Origin: Sphaerosporella brunnea
Lineage: Eukaryota > Ascomycota > Pezizomycetes > Pezizales > Pyronemataceae
Length of the DNA: 64,000 nucleotides
Direction: 5' to 3'
Assembly (NCBI GenBank): GCA_008704415.1
Contig: VXIS01000105.1
Location: 62,001 to 126,000 of the forward strand
A program made the position numbers and the translations under genes. The notes under the pieces are model-generated. The model had not been told where the DNA came from and made no database searches. It saw nothing but the letters and a program-made list of their open reading frames with translations. Shown piece after piece: positions 35,869 through 47,835 of this stretch; the stretch's first letter is position 1; the number at the start of each line of letters is the position of its first letter.

Positions 35869-36416
35869 ATGGCAGTACGCCCCCCCCCCGCGCGGCCTCC
35901 ACAGCCCCACACCCGGGCGGGAGAAAAAAAAGAACTGCTCAAAAAACGGGGAAAAAAAAAAACTAACATTGTACGATATATAGGCCACTATAATCCGCAA
36001 CGTCAAGGCTCTCGCCCCTCTGCTCGACCGCGTCCTGGTGCAGCGCATCAAGGCAGAGCCCAAGACGGCCTCCGGAATCTTCCTGCCCGAGAGCACCGTC
36101 GAGAAGCTGAACGAGGCTAAGGTCCTGGCTGTTGGTCCCGGTGCTTTCGACCAGCAGGGAAAGCGTGTCGCTGTCTCTGTCCAGGCTGGTGACCGTGTCT
36201 TGATCCCTCCTGTAGGTTTTTGCATTGGCACAGTGGGGGTTGTTGGAAAGGTGGGGACTGATCAGACGTGCGCAGTTCGGTGGCACCCCCGTCAAGGTCG
36301 GCGAAGAGGAGTACACCATCTTCCGGGACCACGAGTAAGTTTCTGGTTTTGAGGATTTGGATGGGGATCGAGGTGCTGATGGGTGGTATAGGCTTTTGGC
36401 AAAGATCAACGAGTAG
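35869..36416 (+). CDS. hsp10: Mitochondrial 10 kDa heat-shock chaperonin Hsp10
   Basis: Co-chaperonin of Hsp60 in the mitochondrial matrix. Exons 35869-35874, 35984-36211, 36276-36334 and 36392-36416 give 105 aa, the normal length. The first coding exon is only ATG GCA; its intron (35875-35983) has a good donor, an AACTAAC branch sequence and TATATAG acceptor. Protein features are LAPLLDRVLVQRIKAE, the mobile loop KTASGIFLPEST, VLAVGPGAFDQQGKRVAV, AGDRVLIP, FGGTPVKVGEEEYTIFRDHELLAKINE. The complete last strand follows from the 36335-36391 intron. Imported without cleavage, as usual for this family. Confidence 0.95.
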
Positions 36417-36776
36417 ACGGCGACTTGGGAGATCACACACAAAAAAAAAATTGTACACAAAAAAATCGTACGGCGTTTACGGTGGCGCAGACAACATGGG
36501 TTGGGAGTCGGAGCTTCGTTTGAGAGGTTTCTAAGCTTTCCCTTCCTCTTTTTTCACCTTTTTCTCCTTGTACAAAAAATAACGCCGTTGAGAAATCCGG
36601 GTGCGTTTTTTTTTTTTTTTTTGTTGTCTTTTTATGATGGGGGCTGGCTGCACGACTTGTACAACATTTTGGGGGCTGCTTTTTCTGAGCACAATATATC
36701 GAGCGGGACAACTGTTTCTCCACTCTCTACAACTTGTGGCTTCCAAATCATGTGGATGTGTGTTTTGCGGGAGAGT
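36417..36776. other. Convergent 3' region, hsp10 and WD40 gene
   Basis: 360 bp with A10 (36443) and T16 (36607) runs. No gene seen. Confidence 0.5.
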
Positions 36777-38184
36777 TCATGGGCTTTGGTCAGTGATCCG
36801 GGAGCTCGGTATTTCCCAGACCTTGAGGCTGTTGTCCCACAAACCTTTATTGTCCTGGTCCTCCTCTTCTTCCTCGCCGCCGCTGCCGCTGCTGCCGCTG
36901 CTGCTGCTGTCATCACTCACCCTGTTCCCAAGCCCAAACGTTTTCCTCGAGCCCGAACATGTGGCCACTACGCTGCCAAACGGATGCACCACAGCGCTGG
37001 AAACCACATCTTGATGTGCCTGCCAGGCGCCCACAGACTCACCTCCGCCCTCCTCGCCGCCCTTCCAGATCCTGACCACTCCGTCCGTCCCGCCAGCCAC
37101 TACCTCTCCATCTAACCCCGTGGCCACGTCTACTCCAAGGCGCTGATTCGTCCCCGCCGCTCTCCCGCACAAACTCGCTACACGGTGCCCTGTAACTCGT
37201 ATATCGTAGACACTCACCACATCGCTGCGTCGCTCGGCTATGTATAGATATCTCCCACAGGCGCTCCATGATAACCCCGTTACGCCCCGTCCTACTTTCT
37301 CATGGTCTGGAGGGAGCGTAAACACGCCTATAACCTCGCCCCCGCCATCCCCCGCGTAGAGTCCCACCTGTCGCGTATTAGTTCCCGCGGCCAGCATACC
37401 ATCCGACAACGCCATCGCCGTGACTAATCCCTTCATCGTCGTGGTCGTCGCGGGGGCGTGGCGCGCAGGTGTCGTTTTCAGCACGGTCACGGGTCCATCG
37501 CCACAGCGGTGCAGGTCGAAAATCGAGATCTGATTGTTTGTGCCCGCGAGGAACGAGTTCGGCGTGTTGGACGGTATCAGAAGGGAGTAGGGAGTTTCGA
37601 AGACTTCGGTATTGGGGTTTATTAACGGGTAGGAAGAGAGCAGTCCCGGATGCAGCAGGGAGTGGAGACGGATTGGCTCTCCGCGAGGCGAGCAGAGGTA
37701 GATGAAGCTTTCGGGTTGGGAGATATTGGCGAGCGGGTAGATTGCGGTTGCAAAGACGCGGCTGGACGTGAAGGTTGTGCAATATGGTACCAGCGCGGTC
37801 TCGGACGCTGATAATAGGTCCGGCGGCAGAATAAAGGTGCGCAATCCGTCGTCTTCGGAATGTGTCAGCAGCGTCGTGCCGTCGGGCGTCCTGATTGCGA
37901 CATCATATCAGCCCAGCCCGCGCCGTCGCAGGTATAGTGCCGAAGCGAGCATGAGGGGCGGGGGAGTACCATTGCACGCTTTTGAAAAGATTGCTTTCGC
38001 TGCCGTTAAAAGGGTTGCGGGCGCGGCCACCGCTCGTGGGGGTTGGTCCCTCGGCATTCTCGCGCAATGCGGTCCGAAATATGCTGCCGTGGTAGGTATT
38101 CCCGGTGCTAGCTACCAGCCGCGGCGGAGCACTAATACGCGGCCATTCTTGATGCGGGGAAGATGATGGCTCGCTGCTCATCAT
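36777..38184 (-). CDS. TCAB1/Swt21-like WD40 protein
   Basis: Resembles WDR79/TCAB1 (telomerase Cajal body protein) and yeast Swt21, a spliceosome-associated factor. Exons 38184-37970 and 37890-36777 give 442 aa. The family start of the propeller is FKSVQWTPDGTTLLTHSEDDGLRTFILP, followed by YPLANISQPESFIYLCSPRGEPIRLH, an FLAGTNNQISIFDL blade, GVTGLSWSACGRYLYIAERRSDVVSVYDIR and GGTDGVVRIWKG. An acidic Ser/Gly/Glu-rich loop (about residues 395-420) interrupts the last blade, SLKVWEIP. The start has two ATGs in tandem (38184 and 38181). WD40 identity is certain; assignment to the TCAB1 group is good but not proven. Confidence 0.82.
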
Positions 38185-39431
38185 GGTTCGGGCGTGGTTG
38201 GTTGTGGTCGCCGCGAGTCCTTTCGTCCATCACACTTTGCTAGGCGTAACGTGTCACGTGAGGCTTGCGGCCCCAGTATTTAGGCGAACGCAATAGTTAG
38301 CTGCGTTGCGGATATTCGCGATTATTAGGTAGAGAAGCATCCCAGGTTGAGAAGCGCTCCGGGAACAACGGAGGACTAGTGTTGAAAGCAAACATTGCTG
38401 TCAGTTGTCAGCCAGTCTCCGATTAGCTGTTCGGAGCACTCACTCAGGAGATCTGTGTTTTACACTGCTCTCGTGAGTTCTAATTGGAGCCTTACCTCGC
38501 GCCAAGCCTGCCAAGACCCTCAAATCGCCAAGACGTGTCCCCTCCAAAAACCTAACCCTGCTATCGGCACACCTTGCACAACAAACAAAAGTCTACTCGT
38601 ACCAAGGTGGTGATATATATCCGCGCCTTGCCGGGCCGATCCCTATGTTCCGAGGAGAACTTAAGCTTCGGGCATCAAAGATACGAACGACGCGACGGAG
38701 GCTTTGACAGACTACCCCGGATCCCACCGTCGGCGTCTACTAGATAGGTCTATATATAAGAACTGTAGAAACGTACCACGGCTTTCAGTCCGACGCTAGA
38801 GTTGCGATAGCTACATATCAATCGACTTCACTGGAGAATATTGAACACGGCGGATGGCAGCGTTCTTTTGAACTTGGAGAGGTTGAAATAAGATGCGGCG
38901 CACATGGATGAAAGGCCATTGACAACGATGATGGTGTATTCGCCAGCAACCCCAGATTTCCATGGGCAACAACGTGGGAGGTTGGGGATTTGGAGATTCC
39001 GATATCTTACATCGATATCCTGAGAGTACATAAAGGCCATAACCTACTGCCGGTAACGGTAGCAGTCCAGGAGTCTAGGCCGCCTTTTTGCTTCGGAGAA
39101 GCTTCCAAGAATGACCTTGCATCAGAGAATCGGAGGATTGCGCCATAATCGTCCTGGAATTGGCAGCGGCGTCACTCGAGCTCGGGCGAGTGGTTCGTGC
39201 TGACGTCTGTTTACTTAGTATCCACCTGCCTTGCCCCCGCAAGAGGAGCTTGCAGATCCTGATAACTAGAGTATCCACTACGCTGTGCACCGATCTGCAC
39301 CCCCCCTCCCCCCGTTCAGCGGCACAGTTATATTGCTGCATACCCGCCCCGCACACGATAATTGGGGACGGCACACAGTACAAGAGTGTCAGCTGGTAGC
39401 ACACGGCATTGCAAAGATTTTTTTTGCAAAA
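38185..39431. other. Intergenic region before amino-acid permease
   Basis: About 1.25 kb. No gene recognised. An ORF at 38828-39040 (minus) has no known features. The G+C content is lower than in flanking genes at about 38300-39100. Confidence 0.4.
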
Positions 39432-41519
39432 ATGGAGGACGCAAAGATAGAAGAGCAGTTTGACGATCGAGAAGCTGCGCCCCAATGTGTTGGAGAAACG
39501 GCAGAAGTGCTGCACCGGAAGCTGAAGAGTAGGCATCTTCAGATGATAGGTCAATTTAACCTCATTTCCTGTATTTGTTTTTACTTCAGGGCTGACGAAT
39601 TTGGGTTGTGTTGACAGCTATCGGCGGCATCATCGGTCCTGGTTTACTGGTTGGTTCCGGAAATGCTTTGGCCCAGGCTGGCCCTGCCGGAATTTTGATC
39701 TCATTCATTCTGGTGGGGATTATCGTGTTCTTTGTCATGTGAGTTTTTTGTTTATTTGGGCGTGTGGATGGAATACTAATCCGTCTCATAGGCAGTCCCT
39801 CGGTGAAATGGCAACTCTTATTCCGATTTCTGGTTCGTTCACAGAGTACGCTGAGAGATGTGTGGACCCTGCGTTGGCTTTTGCTTTGGGGTGGGCATAT
39901 TGGTATCTATGGGTACTTCATGCTGCTCTCGTTGTGGAATTGCAATGGCTCACGGGTGCCAACAGGTTACGGTCCTTGCGAATGAGTACACCGCAATCTC
40001 TGTGGTAGTAATGTATGATATCCCCTTGCATGCTTCTATAGCATATGCTGACATCCGCAAAGGTATTGGACGGATACAGTGCCACAATGGGCCTGGATAC
40101 TTATCTTCTGGGTATTATTCCTCTCATTGTCAATGCTGGGTGTTTTGGCATATGGTGAGGTAGAATTCTGGCTTGCACTTATCAAGTACGTGGCCTTTTC
40201 TTTCTATGGTTCTACTCGGCTCCCCTCCTGACTCCCTTTCAGAGTGATTTCTATCTCTATTTTCTTCGTCATCGCCATTGCAATCTCAACTGGTGGTATT
40301 GGCCCACACAAAATCGGGTTTAAGTACTGGAAAGATCCGGGTGCTTTTGCGAATGGGATTAACGGCGTGGCAAATATCTTTGTGGTGTGTACTTCCACAT
40401 TTCATCTTCTTGCATGCCTGACTGACGGTTGTAGATTGCTGGTACACTATATGCTGGTGCCGAAATGATCGGTATAACGGCGGGAGAAACTGACAATCCA
40501 AGAAAGAGTAAGTCTACTATCACCACGTCGAAACTTCGGTGGCTCATTCATGTGCAGCGGTTCCCCGAGCTATCAAGCAGGTTTTCTGGCGTATCTTGAT
40601 CTTTTACGTGTAAGAAATTCCTCCGGAACGCTCACGCCAAGGATATATCTGACCAAACATAGAGGAATGATGTTCTTCATTGGAATATTGCTCCCATACA
40701 ATGACGACCGCCTCCTCAAGGCCGGTTCAACAACCGGAAGCTCTCCTCTCACCCTATCGCTCTTGGACGCACACATCGCTCCTGCGGCACATCTTGTCAA
40801 TGCTCTTATCGTAATCTCTGTCATCTCGGCCGGAAACTCCTCGCTTTACGTGGCCTCACGTACAATGCTGTACCTGGCCCGTAGCTCAAAGGCACCCGCG
40901 TTCTTGGGCTACGTTGATCGACGCGGTGTCCCCTGGACTGGCCTTTTGATCTCGAACTTGTTCGCTTGTATTTCTTTCATGTCTGTGGGTTCCGGGGTGG
41001 GAGTGGCCTACGAGGCTCTCATTACGTTGTCTGGGGTCGCCACGTTCATTGTCTGGGCCGTCATTGGTTTCGTGCATATTCGGTTTCGTCAAGCACTGGT
41101 GGCGCAGGGAGAGAGTATTGAATCGCTGCCGTTCCGGGCGATGTGGTATCCTTGGGGAACTTATCTCTCGCTCGCAGCGAACGTCTTTTTGGTGTTTTTC
41201 CAGGTATTTTTTTTTTTTTCTCTTTCGGCAGTGTGAGGTGGTTGGAATGATGACTGACTGAGATCCCTAGGGCTACACCGCGTTTCTGAATCCGTTCAAT
41301 TCGACAGCGTTTGTGACGAATTACATTTTGATACCCGTGTTTGTAATGTTTGTGGTGGGATACAAGGTCTGGAATAAGACTAAGTACGTCAATCTTCTGG
41401 ATATCGACCTGCATAGTGGAAGGAGGCCAGAGATTCCGCAAGAGATGAAGAGGAGGGGTGAGGAAACAGCTGTGGCACGCAATTGGGCTCTAAAGTTTAG
41501 AAGGATTTTTGTGGGTTAA
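39432..41519 (+). CDS. Amino-acid permease, AAT/YAT family
   Basis: Plasma-membrane proton-coupled amino-acid importer of the APC superfamily. Ten exons: 39432-39549, 39618-39738, 39792-39912, 39966-40012, 40063-40185, 40243-40384, 40435-40507, 40558-40609, 40663-41203 and 41271-41519; 528 aa. Family landmarks are LKSRHLQMIAIGGIIGPGLLVGSG (TM1), [95 protein letters not shown] and SAGNSSLYVASRTMLYLARSSKAP. About 12 membrane helices are expected. The N-tail is unusually short (about 40 residues) before TM1. Substrate cannot be told from sequence; intact in all exons. Confidence 0.9.
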
Positions 41520-41704
41520 GCGGGAGTTGGGAGTTATTTTTGTTGAATGCTTGTGTGGATTTACGACAAAAATTGGATGACCGCCAGCTGTTGCAGTCAG
41601 AGACTTGGATGATTTCTGGTGGACCCGCGATTGTGCAGCACCAACATGGTTCTCCGTCAGAAGATCCCCCCATAATGATCTATGAGAGCAGGCAACTTAA
41701 GAGC

Positions 41705-42026
41705 GCGTTTGGGTGCCGAATTTTTGGGTGTGTCAACCCGGTGATTCAAAATCAATGGCAACGCCTGTTTGGTGACCCTTTTTGAACCATGATTGTATGA
41801 TCATTCTCAACGATGAACAACCAATCCCCCACAACTAGCCCAAAAACGGGATATCTAGGATTAGAAGATTTTATTGAACATGTCTATCTCGTTGATTTTG
41901 GGGTCGCCAAACGCCACCCTTCCACTGGATCTCCCTGCAGGATGGTCGCCTTTGATAATTCCAGATTATCAATGACCAAAAAAAAAAAAAAAAGGTCATT
42001 TTTGGGGTCGCCGGGCACCCAAACGC
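41705..42026. mobile_element. MITE-like element with GCGTTTGGGTGCC termini
   Basis: About 322 bp. The left end GCGTTTGGGTGCC (41705-41717) is repeated inversely at the right end (42014-42026). A GGGGTCGCC motif recurs inside at about 41900 and 42004. A perfect AATGACC/GGTCATT stem with a 16-A loop lies at 41971-42000. No ORF of note and no clear target duplication, so class is uncertain. Confidence 0.55.
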
Positions 42027-43304
42027 ACCCTAACTTTTCCTTGTAGTCCAAAGATAGTCATGAGAGTGGCACGCATTTTGGGCCATAAACAAAGCGCCAA
42101 CACGTCCTGTACAACAGGTCCAGCAGGAAACGTACGATGGTAACCAGGTGACATTCTGTACGACTCATCATGCTTCGAACTCGTGGGGCAAAAATCAAAG
42201 TAACGAGAACTGTGATGTGACGATGAGGTTTCTTAATCGGGGTGGGCTGTTCGACACTGTCAATAGGGGACAAAAGCTCCAACCCCACACCCATGTGGTG
42301 GTTTCGAGCTCACTTGGACTATCCGATCTAAGCAGTTATGGCCAATGGCCCCTCTTGTTTCCGTATGTAGTAACAAGTATAGATGCTCTTTGACGAGAGT
42401 TTTGCTACTGCGGATGAACCAAAGGACATCACCGCGGATCTCGATCCGGGGAGACACAGCGGGTTCCGGCTTTGAGAAACGTTTCGTAGTTAACTACGTG
42501 TAGTTTCTTGTACTCTGGGGGGTTATTCCAATGAGCTATAATCCAGACGCTGACTCACAACTCTCACTCGACATTTTCAGTCCAGTGTGGCTGCCGTGTC
42601 TGCGTTTCCGGAGGCTCCAAGTCCGGTTTTCTACCTCACACTGCGTAGACGCTGTGTTTTTCTGCACGGATCGGCCAGAAGCATCAACGGTAGTGCTGTC
42701 TCCGGGTTGTGGGCGGATGGTTTCATGCTGAGACCGACGTACAGCATATACGTGTGCTCACTCGCTGAAACGACTCTTTGTATGCATGGGGCCGTTCCTG
42801 CAGCTGCATTATCGATACGCATATTTTCTTCGCTCTCCTGCACGTCACTTAGAAAGGCGGGTTCTAGTGCGGCGAGCGGCGAAGTTCATTCGCAGGCTAT
42901 TCGCAGGTTCATCTCAACGCAGCCGCCGTGCAAAAGCAGGGCGGCCTGACGTTGTGCCCACGATGGCTCGATAATACATATTCCGTACCGGGAAATGTAA
43001 AAAAAGGCGTCTCGGTTTGACTTGAGGACTTTCAACGTTCGATATTAAAGGGTTCAATACTGGCGTATAAACCCACATACAGCGTTGAAACGCCGCTGCC
43101 AAAACCACGGCCATCTCTCAACCCTCCACCCACCACTTATAACCAACCGCACACACTCCTTACCACCTTCCTTTCCTACTGCAACATCTCCCCCACATCT
43201 ATCTTCATCTTCAGCTCCAGTCGCTCCTTCGTCAAACAGCTTTCGTCACTCCTTCACAAGTCACTACTACTAAATTCCATATTCTTAAGAGACCGCTACC
43301 CGAA
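42027..43304. other. Intergenic region upstream of LPMO gene
   Basis: About 1.3 kb. No gene recognised. A palindrome CGTAGTTAACTACG lies at about 42486-42499. The last 200 bp are C/T-rich and probably the LPMO leader. Confidence 0.4.
43066..43071 (+). promoter_or_regulatory. TATA box candidate of the LPMO gene
   Basis: TATAAA lies 234-239 bases before the LPMO ATG, ahead of a C/T-rich leader. Position is plausible for a long 5' UTR; not proven. Confidence 0.3.
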
Positions 43305-44636
43305 ATGCGCCTTTCTGCTATTTTGCTCGCTTTGATGGGAGCTGGCAGCGCCGTTGCTCACCACGTCGTCACTAACATCTGGGTTGATGGTGTCGACCAG
43401 GGCCCCGGAACCTGTATGCGGTTGCCTCTCAACACCAGCCCAATACTAGACGTCAACAGTCAGGAGATGGCTTGTAATGTCAACGGCGGAATTCAGGCGG
43501 GTATTACCTGCGCCGCTCACGGTACGATCCCGCCCATCCCCATAACCGAAAATGTGCTGAGAGTGTCACGGTGTAGCTGGTTCTACAATCACCGTCCAGT
43601 GGCGTACCTGGCCTGACAACTCCAATGACGGTCCAATCGCCGACTCGCACCAGGGGCCCTGTGCGGTCTACATGAAGCAGATGGGAGCTAAGGGCTCCGG
43701 AAACGTCGCCGGTGGCGGATGGTTCAAGATCTGGCATGACGGCTTCCATGATGGAGAGTTTTGCACCAACAGACTTCGCAAGAACAGTAACCGCATGGAT
43801 GTTACCATTCCTGCCGATTTGGCTGCGTATGTTGATTCTCTGCTGCAATATTGACCTTTTATGGAGTCCTGACGGTGATAGCGGTTACTACACATTCCGT
43901 GCCGAGTCCCTCGCTCTTCACCAGGGACAGAACCTGGGCGGTGCGCAGTGGTATATCGGGTGAGTCTGTAAACTGTGATTCTTTAAACGAAAGGAAAACT
44001 AAGGCTTGGGATTTAGATGTGCGCAGTTGTTCGTCTACTCGACTGGAGGCAACGCAAACCCGAAGAACACTGTTTCCATTCCCGGATACGTTACGGCTAA
44101 GCACCCTGGCGTCCTCTACAACTGGTGGCTGAAGATGGGGGCCGACTATGTGATTCCTGGACCTGCCCCCTACATCAAGACTAACGCCGGCGGTGGAAAG
44201 CCCCAGATAGTTCCCTTCTACGCCTCCAAGTATCCCGAATGCCTGGTCAAGAACGCAAACTGGTGTGCCGTGACTCCCCCAGCTTACACCAACGAAGCTA
44301 CTTGCTGGAAGGTTGAAACCACAATTCCCTGGTCGTTTATACTAGGTTCTAACGTTTGCTAGGCTTCGGAGAACTGTTGGAAGCAGCTTGATGCTTGTTA
44401 CAAAGAGGCCCCCATCACTGGAAACAAGGGATGTAAGGAGTGGGAGAACAAGTGTAGCAACTACAAGGTTTGTTCTTAGAAGATGCCCAACATTGAGAGT
44501 TTCTGCTAACCACATGTAGACTCTTTGCAACAGTTGCTCCTATAGCAGCTGCCCCAACTCCAAGGAGAAGCGAAGCGCCTCTATCAACAACGGCCCGGTG
44601 CGTGGACATCGCCATCACTTCCGTTGGGTTGTGTGA
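43305..44636 (+). CDS. AA9 lytic polysaccharide monooxygenase (former GH61)
   Basis: Secreted copper enzyme that oxidatively cleaves cellulose. Exons 43305-43521, 43577-43826, 43882-43959, 44017-44311, 44363-44467 and 44520-44636 give 353 aa. A signal peptide MRLSAILLALMGAGSAVA ends before His19, which would be the copper-binding N-terminal histidine. The second copper histidine is probably in DSHQGPC, and the axial tyrosine in AQWYIGCAQL. Other AA9 landmarks are VDGVDQGPGTCMR, CNVNGG, WFKIWHDGF and the C-terminal Cys-rich block CWKQLDACYKEAPITGNKGCKEWENKCSNY (shown in part). There is no CBM1 domain; the last ~25 residues are basic and His-rich. All six exons keep the frame, so it looks intact. 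Confidence 0.9.
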
Positions 44637-45699
44637 TTTCTGCTGCCCCGTTGAGGTTTTCTGTTTCTCTTTCTTCTGTACATAAATGCCATCTGTGTTC
44701 CGTTGTCTGAGTACTTGGTTGCTGGCACTGGAGTATGGTAGGTAGAGGACTGAAAGGGTGGTATTGGCCTTAACTGGAATTGGAGTTAGGGGTGTGTGTG
44801 CGGTTTCTTTCTTTCTTGTTTTTCTGCTTCTGTAATTCCTTGTGTGTGCGTTAACTCGGGGGCTTAGTAACATTGGGGTTCTTTCTTTGATTTGGCGGAC
44901 CCGTCTTTATGACAGGTGAATGGACTGGGGGCTTCTTCTTTGAGACAGGCAGATACCATGATGCAATGCGTGTATTCGTTTCTTAGGTGTTTATTTACTG
45001 GATATTTTCTTGCATTCAGTTCGTGGTCCAGCAAGAGTGAATACCTATACGAGTGATAAAAGTCTGTCCAGGCTACGTTCTGAGAGAGGTAGAGTGACAA
45101 GTGGAGTGCGAACTGCTAAATTCTAGATACTTTAAGCAAGCTTTGTTCTCATTGTTCCGACGGCTAGCCTGCGGTCATACATTCTCACTCTGCCTGCTTC
45201 CCGCCCACTTCCCGCCCACTCCCGCCCGCTCTTGTGGTGGGTAACCAAGCATCGTAGCCCCGCCCTCGCAAATAGGGGGCTGGGAGGGGGGAGGGGTGAG
45301 GTGAGGAACTGCACGAGGGAATTAACAAAAAATGTGTCAAGAGGGACTTTTTGATGATGCAGTGGAAGATATGCACATCCAATGATGCAAGGACCCGATA
45401 AAAGGAAACCTCCTGAACCATTGTCGCCATGTTGCCCACTTCCTTTCTGGTTTCCTTCGGTTTAGTTGCCTTGTAGCAATCATTGAGGCGTACGGTCACC
45501 GGGGGTGCTTGTGCTCAACCCCAGATCACCCAGCACCTGGCTGCAGCCCGGGGCCAAACGACTTCACATTCAACAAAAACAGTACTGGATATTCAAGCCC
45601 TTACTATTGAAAAATCTATCTCCTTCTTGACCATCTGCCACCGTTTGTGGTAGGATACCTTGATGTGTGACAACGTATGAAGCGGCGACTTTATGTCAT
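44637..45699. other. Intergenic region, LPMO to BTB gene
   Basis: About 1 kb between converging genes. It has a short CCCGCCCACTT-type repeat at 45200-45230. No gene recognised. Confidence 0.4.
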
Positions 45700-46874
45700 C
45701 TATCCCCGAGCTCTCCTGGCTCTCCTTTTTCTCGGGGTCACAATTGTCCTAGCCCGCCTCGCTCTCAGGACTCTACCCTGAGCCGGAGCAACAGGCTCAG
45801 GTGCAGGCTCGGGTGGGAGCTCTGTTAAGCCCCACATCTTAATATCGCCCACCAACTCCTTCTTCTCTCCCTGATAGCCCAGTACAACGTTCCACATGTC
45901 GTCGTCCGCGGTCTTGGGGAACGTACACCTTTCAGCCAAAAACCTACACAGCACCTCGCGCATAAGGTCGTTGGGAGCCGCGGTGTTATCATAGACAAAT
46001 CCCGCCAGCTCTCCCACCGCAAGCACCCACAGCCAATCCTGCAGATCCTCATCATCAACGGCAAGAAAAGCTTCCACGAGGGTTTGCAACGCCAGGACAG
46101 CGAGCCCCATCAGCTCGTCGACCGCAGTGTACTGCGCCAAAACGTACACCTCGGCATGGAACTCCATAGCGGCAATGTACGAGTCCCGAAGCCGGAGATA
46201 CGTCTCCCAGCGCTCCTTATCTTGCGGTTCCACCGTGCACTGAAGTTTTGCCCGCTGCAGCGCTTGCTCGTCCGCCAGCAGCGGCCCAGAGTAGCTGCCC
46301 GTGTACGCCCACTCCAGCCAGGCCACTGCCGCGTCCTCGCTCCACACGCTCCAGTCCACTCGGCAGGTGTGGTTCTCGCGCCACGAGCCCAGGAACATGC
46401 GTTGGAAGTAGGAGGAGCAGGCGGCCAGGATTCCAGAGTGCGCGGTCAGCGTCCGCTGAGATGGACCCACGACCAGCGTGTAGATCTGGGTTTCGAGAAA
46501 GCTGAGGATGTCAGTTAGTGGAGGATGGGAACGAAAGGGGGATATATAGGAGGCCTACGGTGCTAGTCGTGAGTTGGCGATGCTTTGCGTGTAGAACCCC
46601 CCCAGGAAGGAGTGGAGATATTCATCTGACCCGTCGACGTACTGGTCCACTGGCACCTCGTCGGTTGCGTGCGGGTGGAAGCAGTCGACAGCGGCTGCGA
46701 AAGTGCTGTGGGATGATAGTTGGGAGGTCTGCAGGTGGTAAGTGTGCACCTTCAGCCGTCGCTTTCCTACCAGGAAGGTACGCAGGGAGGAGAAACTGTT
46801 GTGGTGGGGTTGTTAGCTCATCATCATCACCGTCATCATAATGGTATTTGGACTTACTCAGGAGGGTTTTCCAT
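45700..46874 (-). CDS. BTB/POZ-domain protein
   Basis: Fungal BTB protein of unknown partner. Exons 46874-46858, 46795-46559 and 46501-45700 give 351 aa; the first exon is 17 nt, and the second intron has an ACTAAC branch site and CTCAG acceptor. Residues about 88-145 show a BTB core: IYTLVVGPSQRTLTAHSGIL, SYFQRMFLGSW, then WLEWAYTGSYSGP. The preceding exon also reads like half a BTB domain (FLVGKRRLKVHTYHLQTSQLSSHSTFAAAV and FLGGFYTQSI), so two BTB-like units may be present. The C-terminus is Arg-rich (RVLRARRARTIVTPRKRR), suggesting nuclear localisation or nucleic-acid contact. Role unknown. Confidence 0.7.
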
Positions 46875-47835
46875 GGCTAGTTAATGGATAGTAGGAGGAA
46901 GAAGTGAAGATGAAAGTAACAAGGCTATTTACGCGTTTTCCGGGTGGGCTCTTCTTGAAAGTTCTAAAGGTGCGAGGTACGAACAAGAAAGATGGCACAC
47001 AAAGAGAGAGGTAAAAAGAGAGGTAAGGTAGGGCAGTCCTGTTTGTTTGCCCTGCTATCGAGGGAGGAAGGTGTACAAAGCCCCCCCCCCCCCCAACGCA
47101 CTTAAAGCAAACACCGGGGTTCATGATTCACTCCGCCACCAAACAATCAGCCCTCTTTTTTTTCCAGTCAATGAGGCAAGGAGCTCCAAGATTTCAGCGA
47201 GGAGGCCGGGAGAGGCTAGGCTGCCGTATGGAAGGATAGTATTTGATGAGGATGTGGTGGTTGCTTTGTATGGACGAGTTATCACCGTTTGCAGTTACTG
47301 ATCGATATTTACATTCGACCAAAAGTTCAAGTAACGGAATTCACTTTCTTATTCAAGAGATCAATTACACAGTTACCCATCATGCGTGATAATCATTAAT
47401 CATTAAAGCGTGTATTGTACCGTTCCTTCATAGAATAGGTCCGCAAGCCAAAACGAGTTATATTACAGTCACTAGACAAAAAGAATGGGAAATTTGCGAT
47501 TTCATAGCCAAAGCGCCCTTGTTGAGACCTATTGACAACACTGCCGGCGACCAAGCTTTCTGATACTGCCGACCCTACTAACAGACGGGGGTCAAAAAAG
47601 AGGCCGCTCACATCACATATCTACCTACCTCTGAGGCGTGAATTTCAAGCGAAGCAGCGACGAATGGTGGCGGCGTGGTGAACGGCGGGCCACCTGCAAT
47701 CGGCGGAGAAAAGAGATTTATGGTCTGTACATCGATTGAAATTGTTCTATTTGTAACCGCCTGTCAATGGCTGCAGCCCCAAACAATCCGCCCGTCTTGT
47801 TTCGCAGCCGAAGCGGCCAAATTGCAGCCGACAGG
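46875..47835. other. Intergenic region, BTB gene to spt5
   Basis: Almost 1 kb. It holds the BTB promoter and the 3' UTR of spt5, with a C14 run at about 47081-47094. No gene recognised. Confidence 0.45.

Noticed and set aside
39075..39554. 159-codon minus-strand ORF before the permease
   Set aside because: Overlaps the permease first exon in antisense and shows no protein features.
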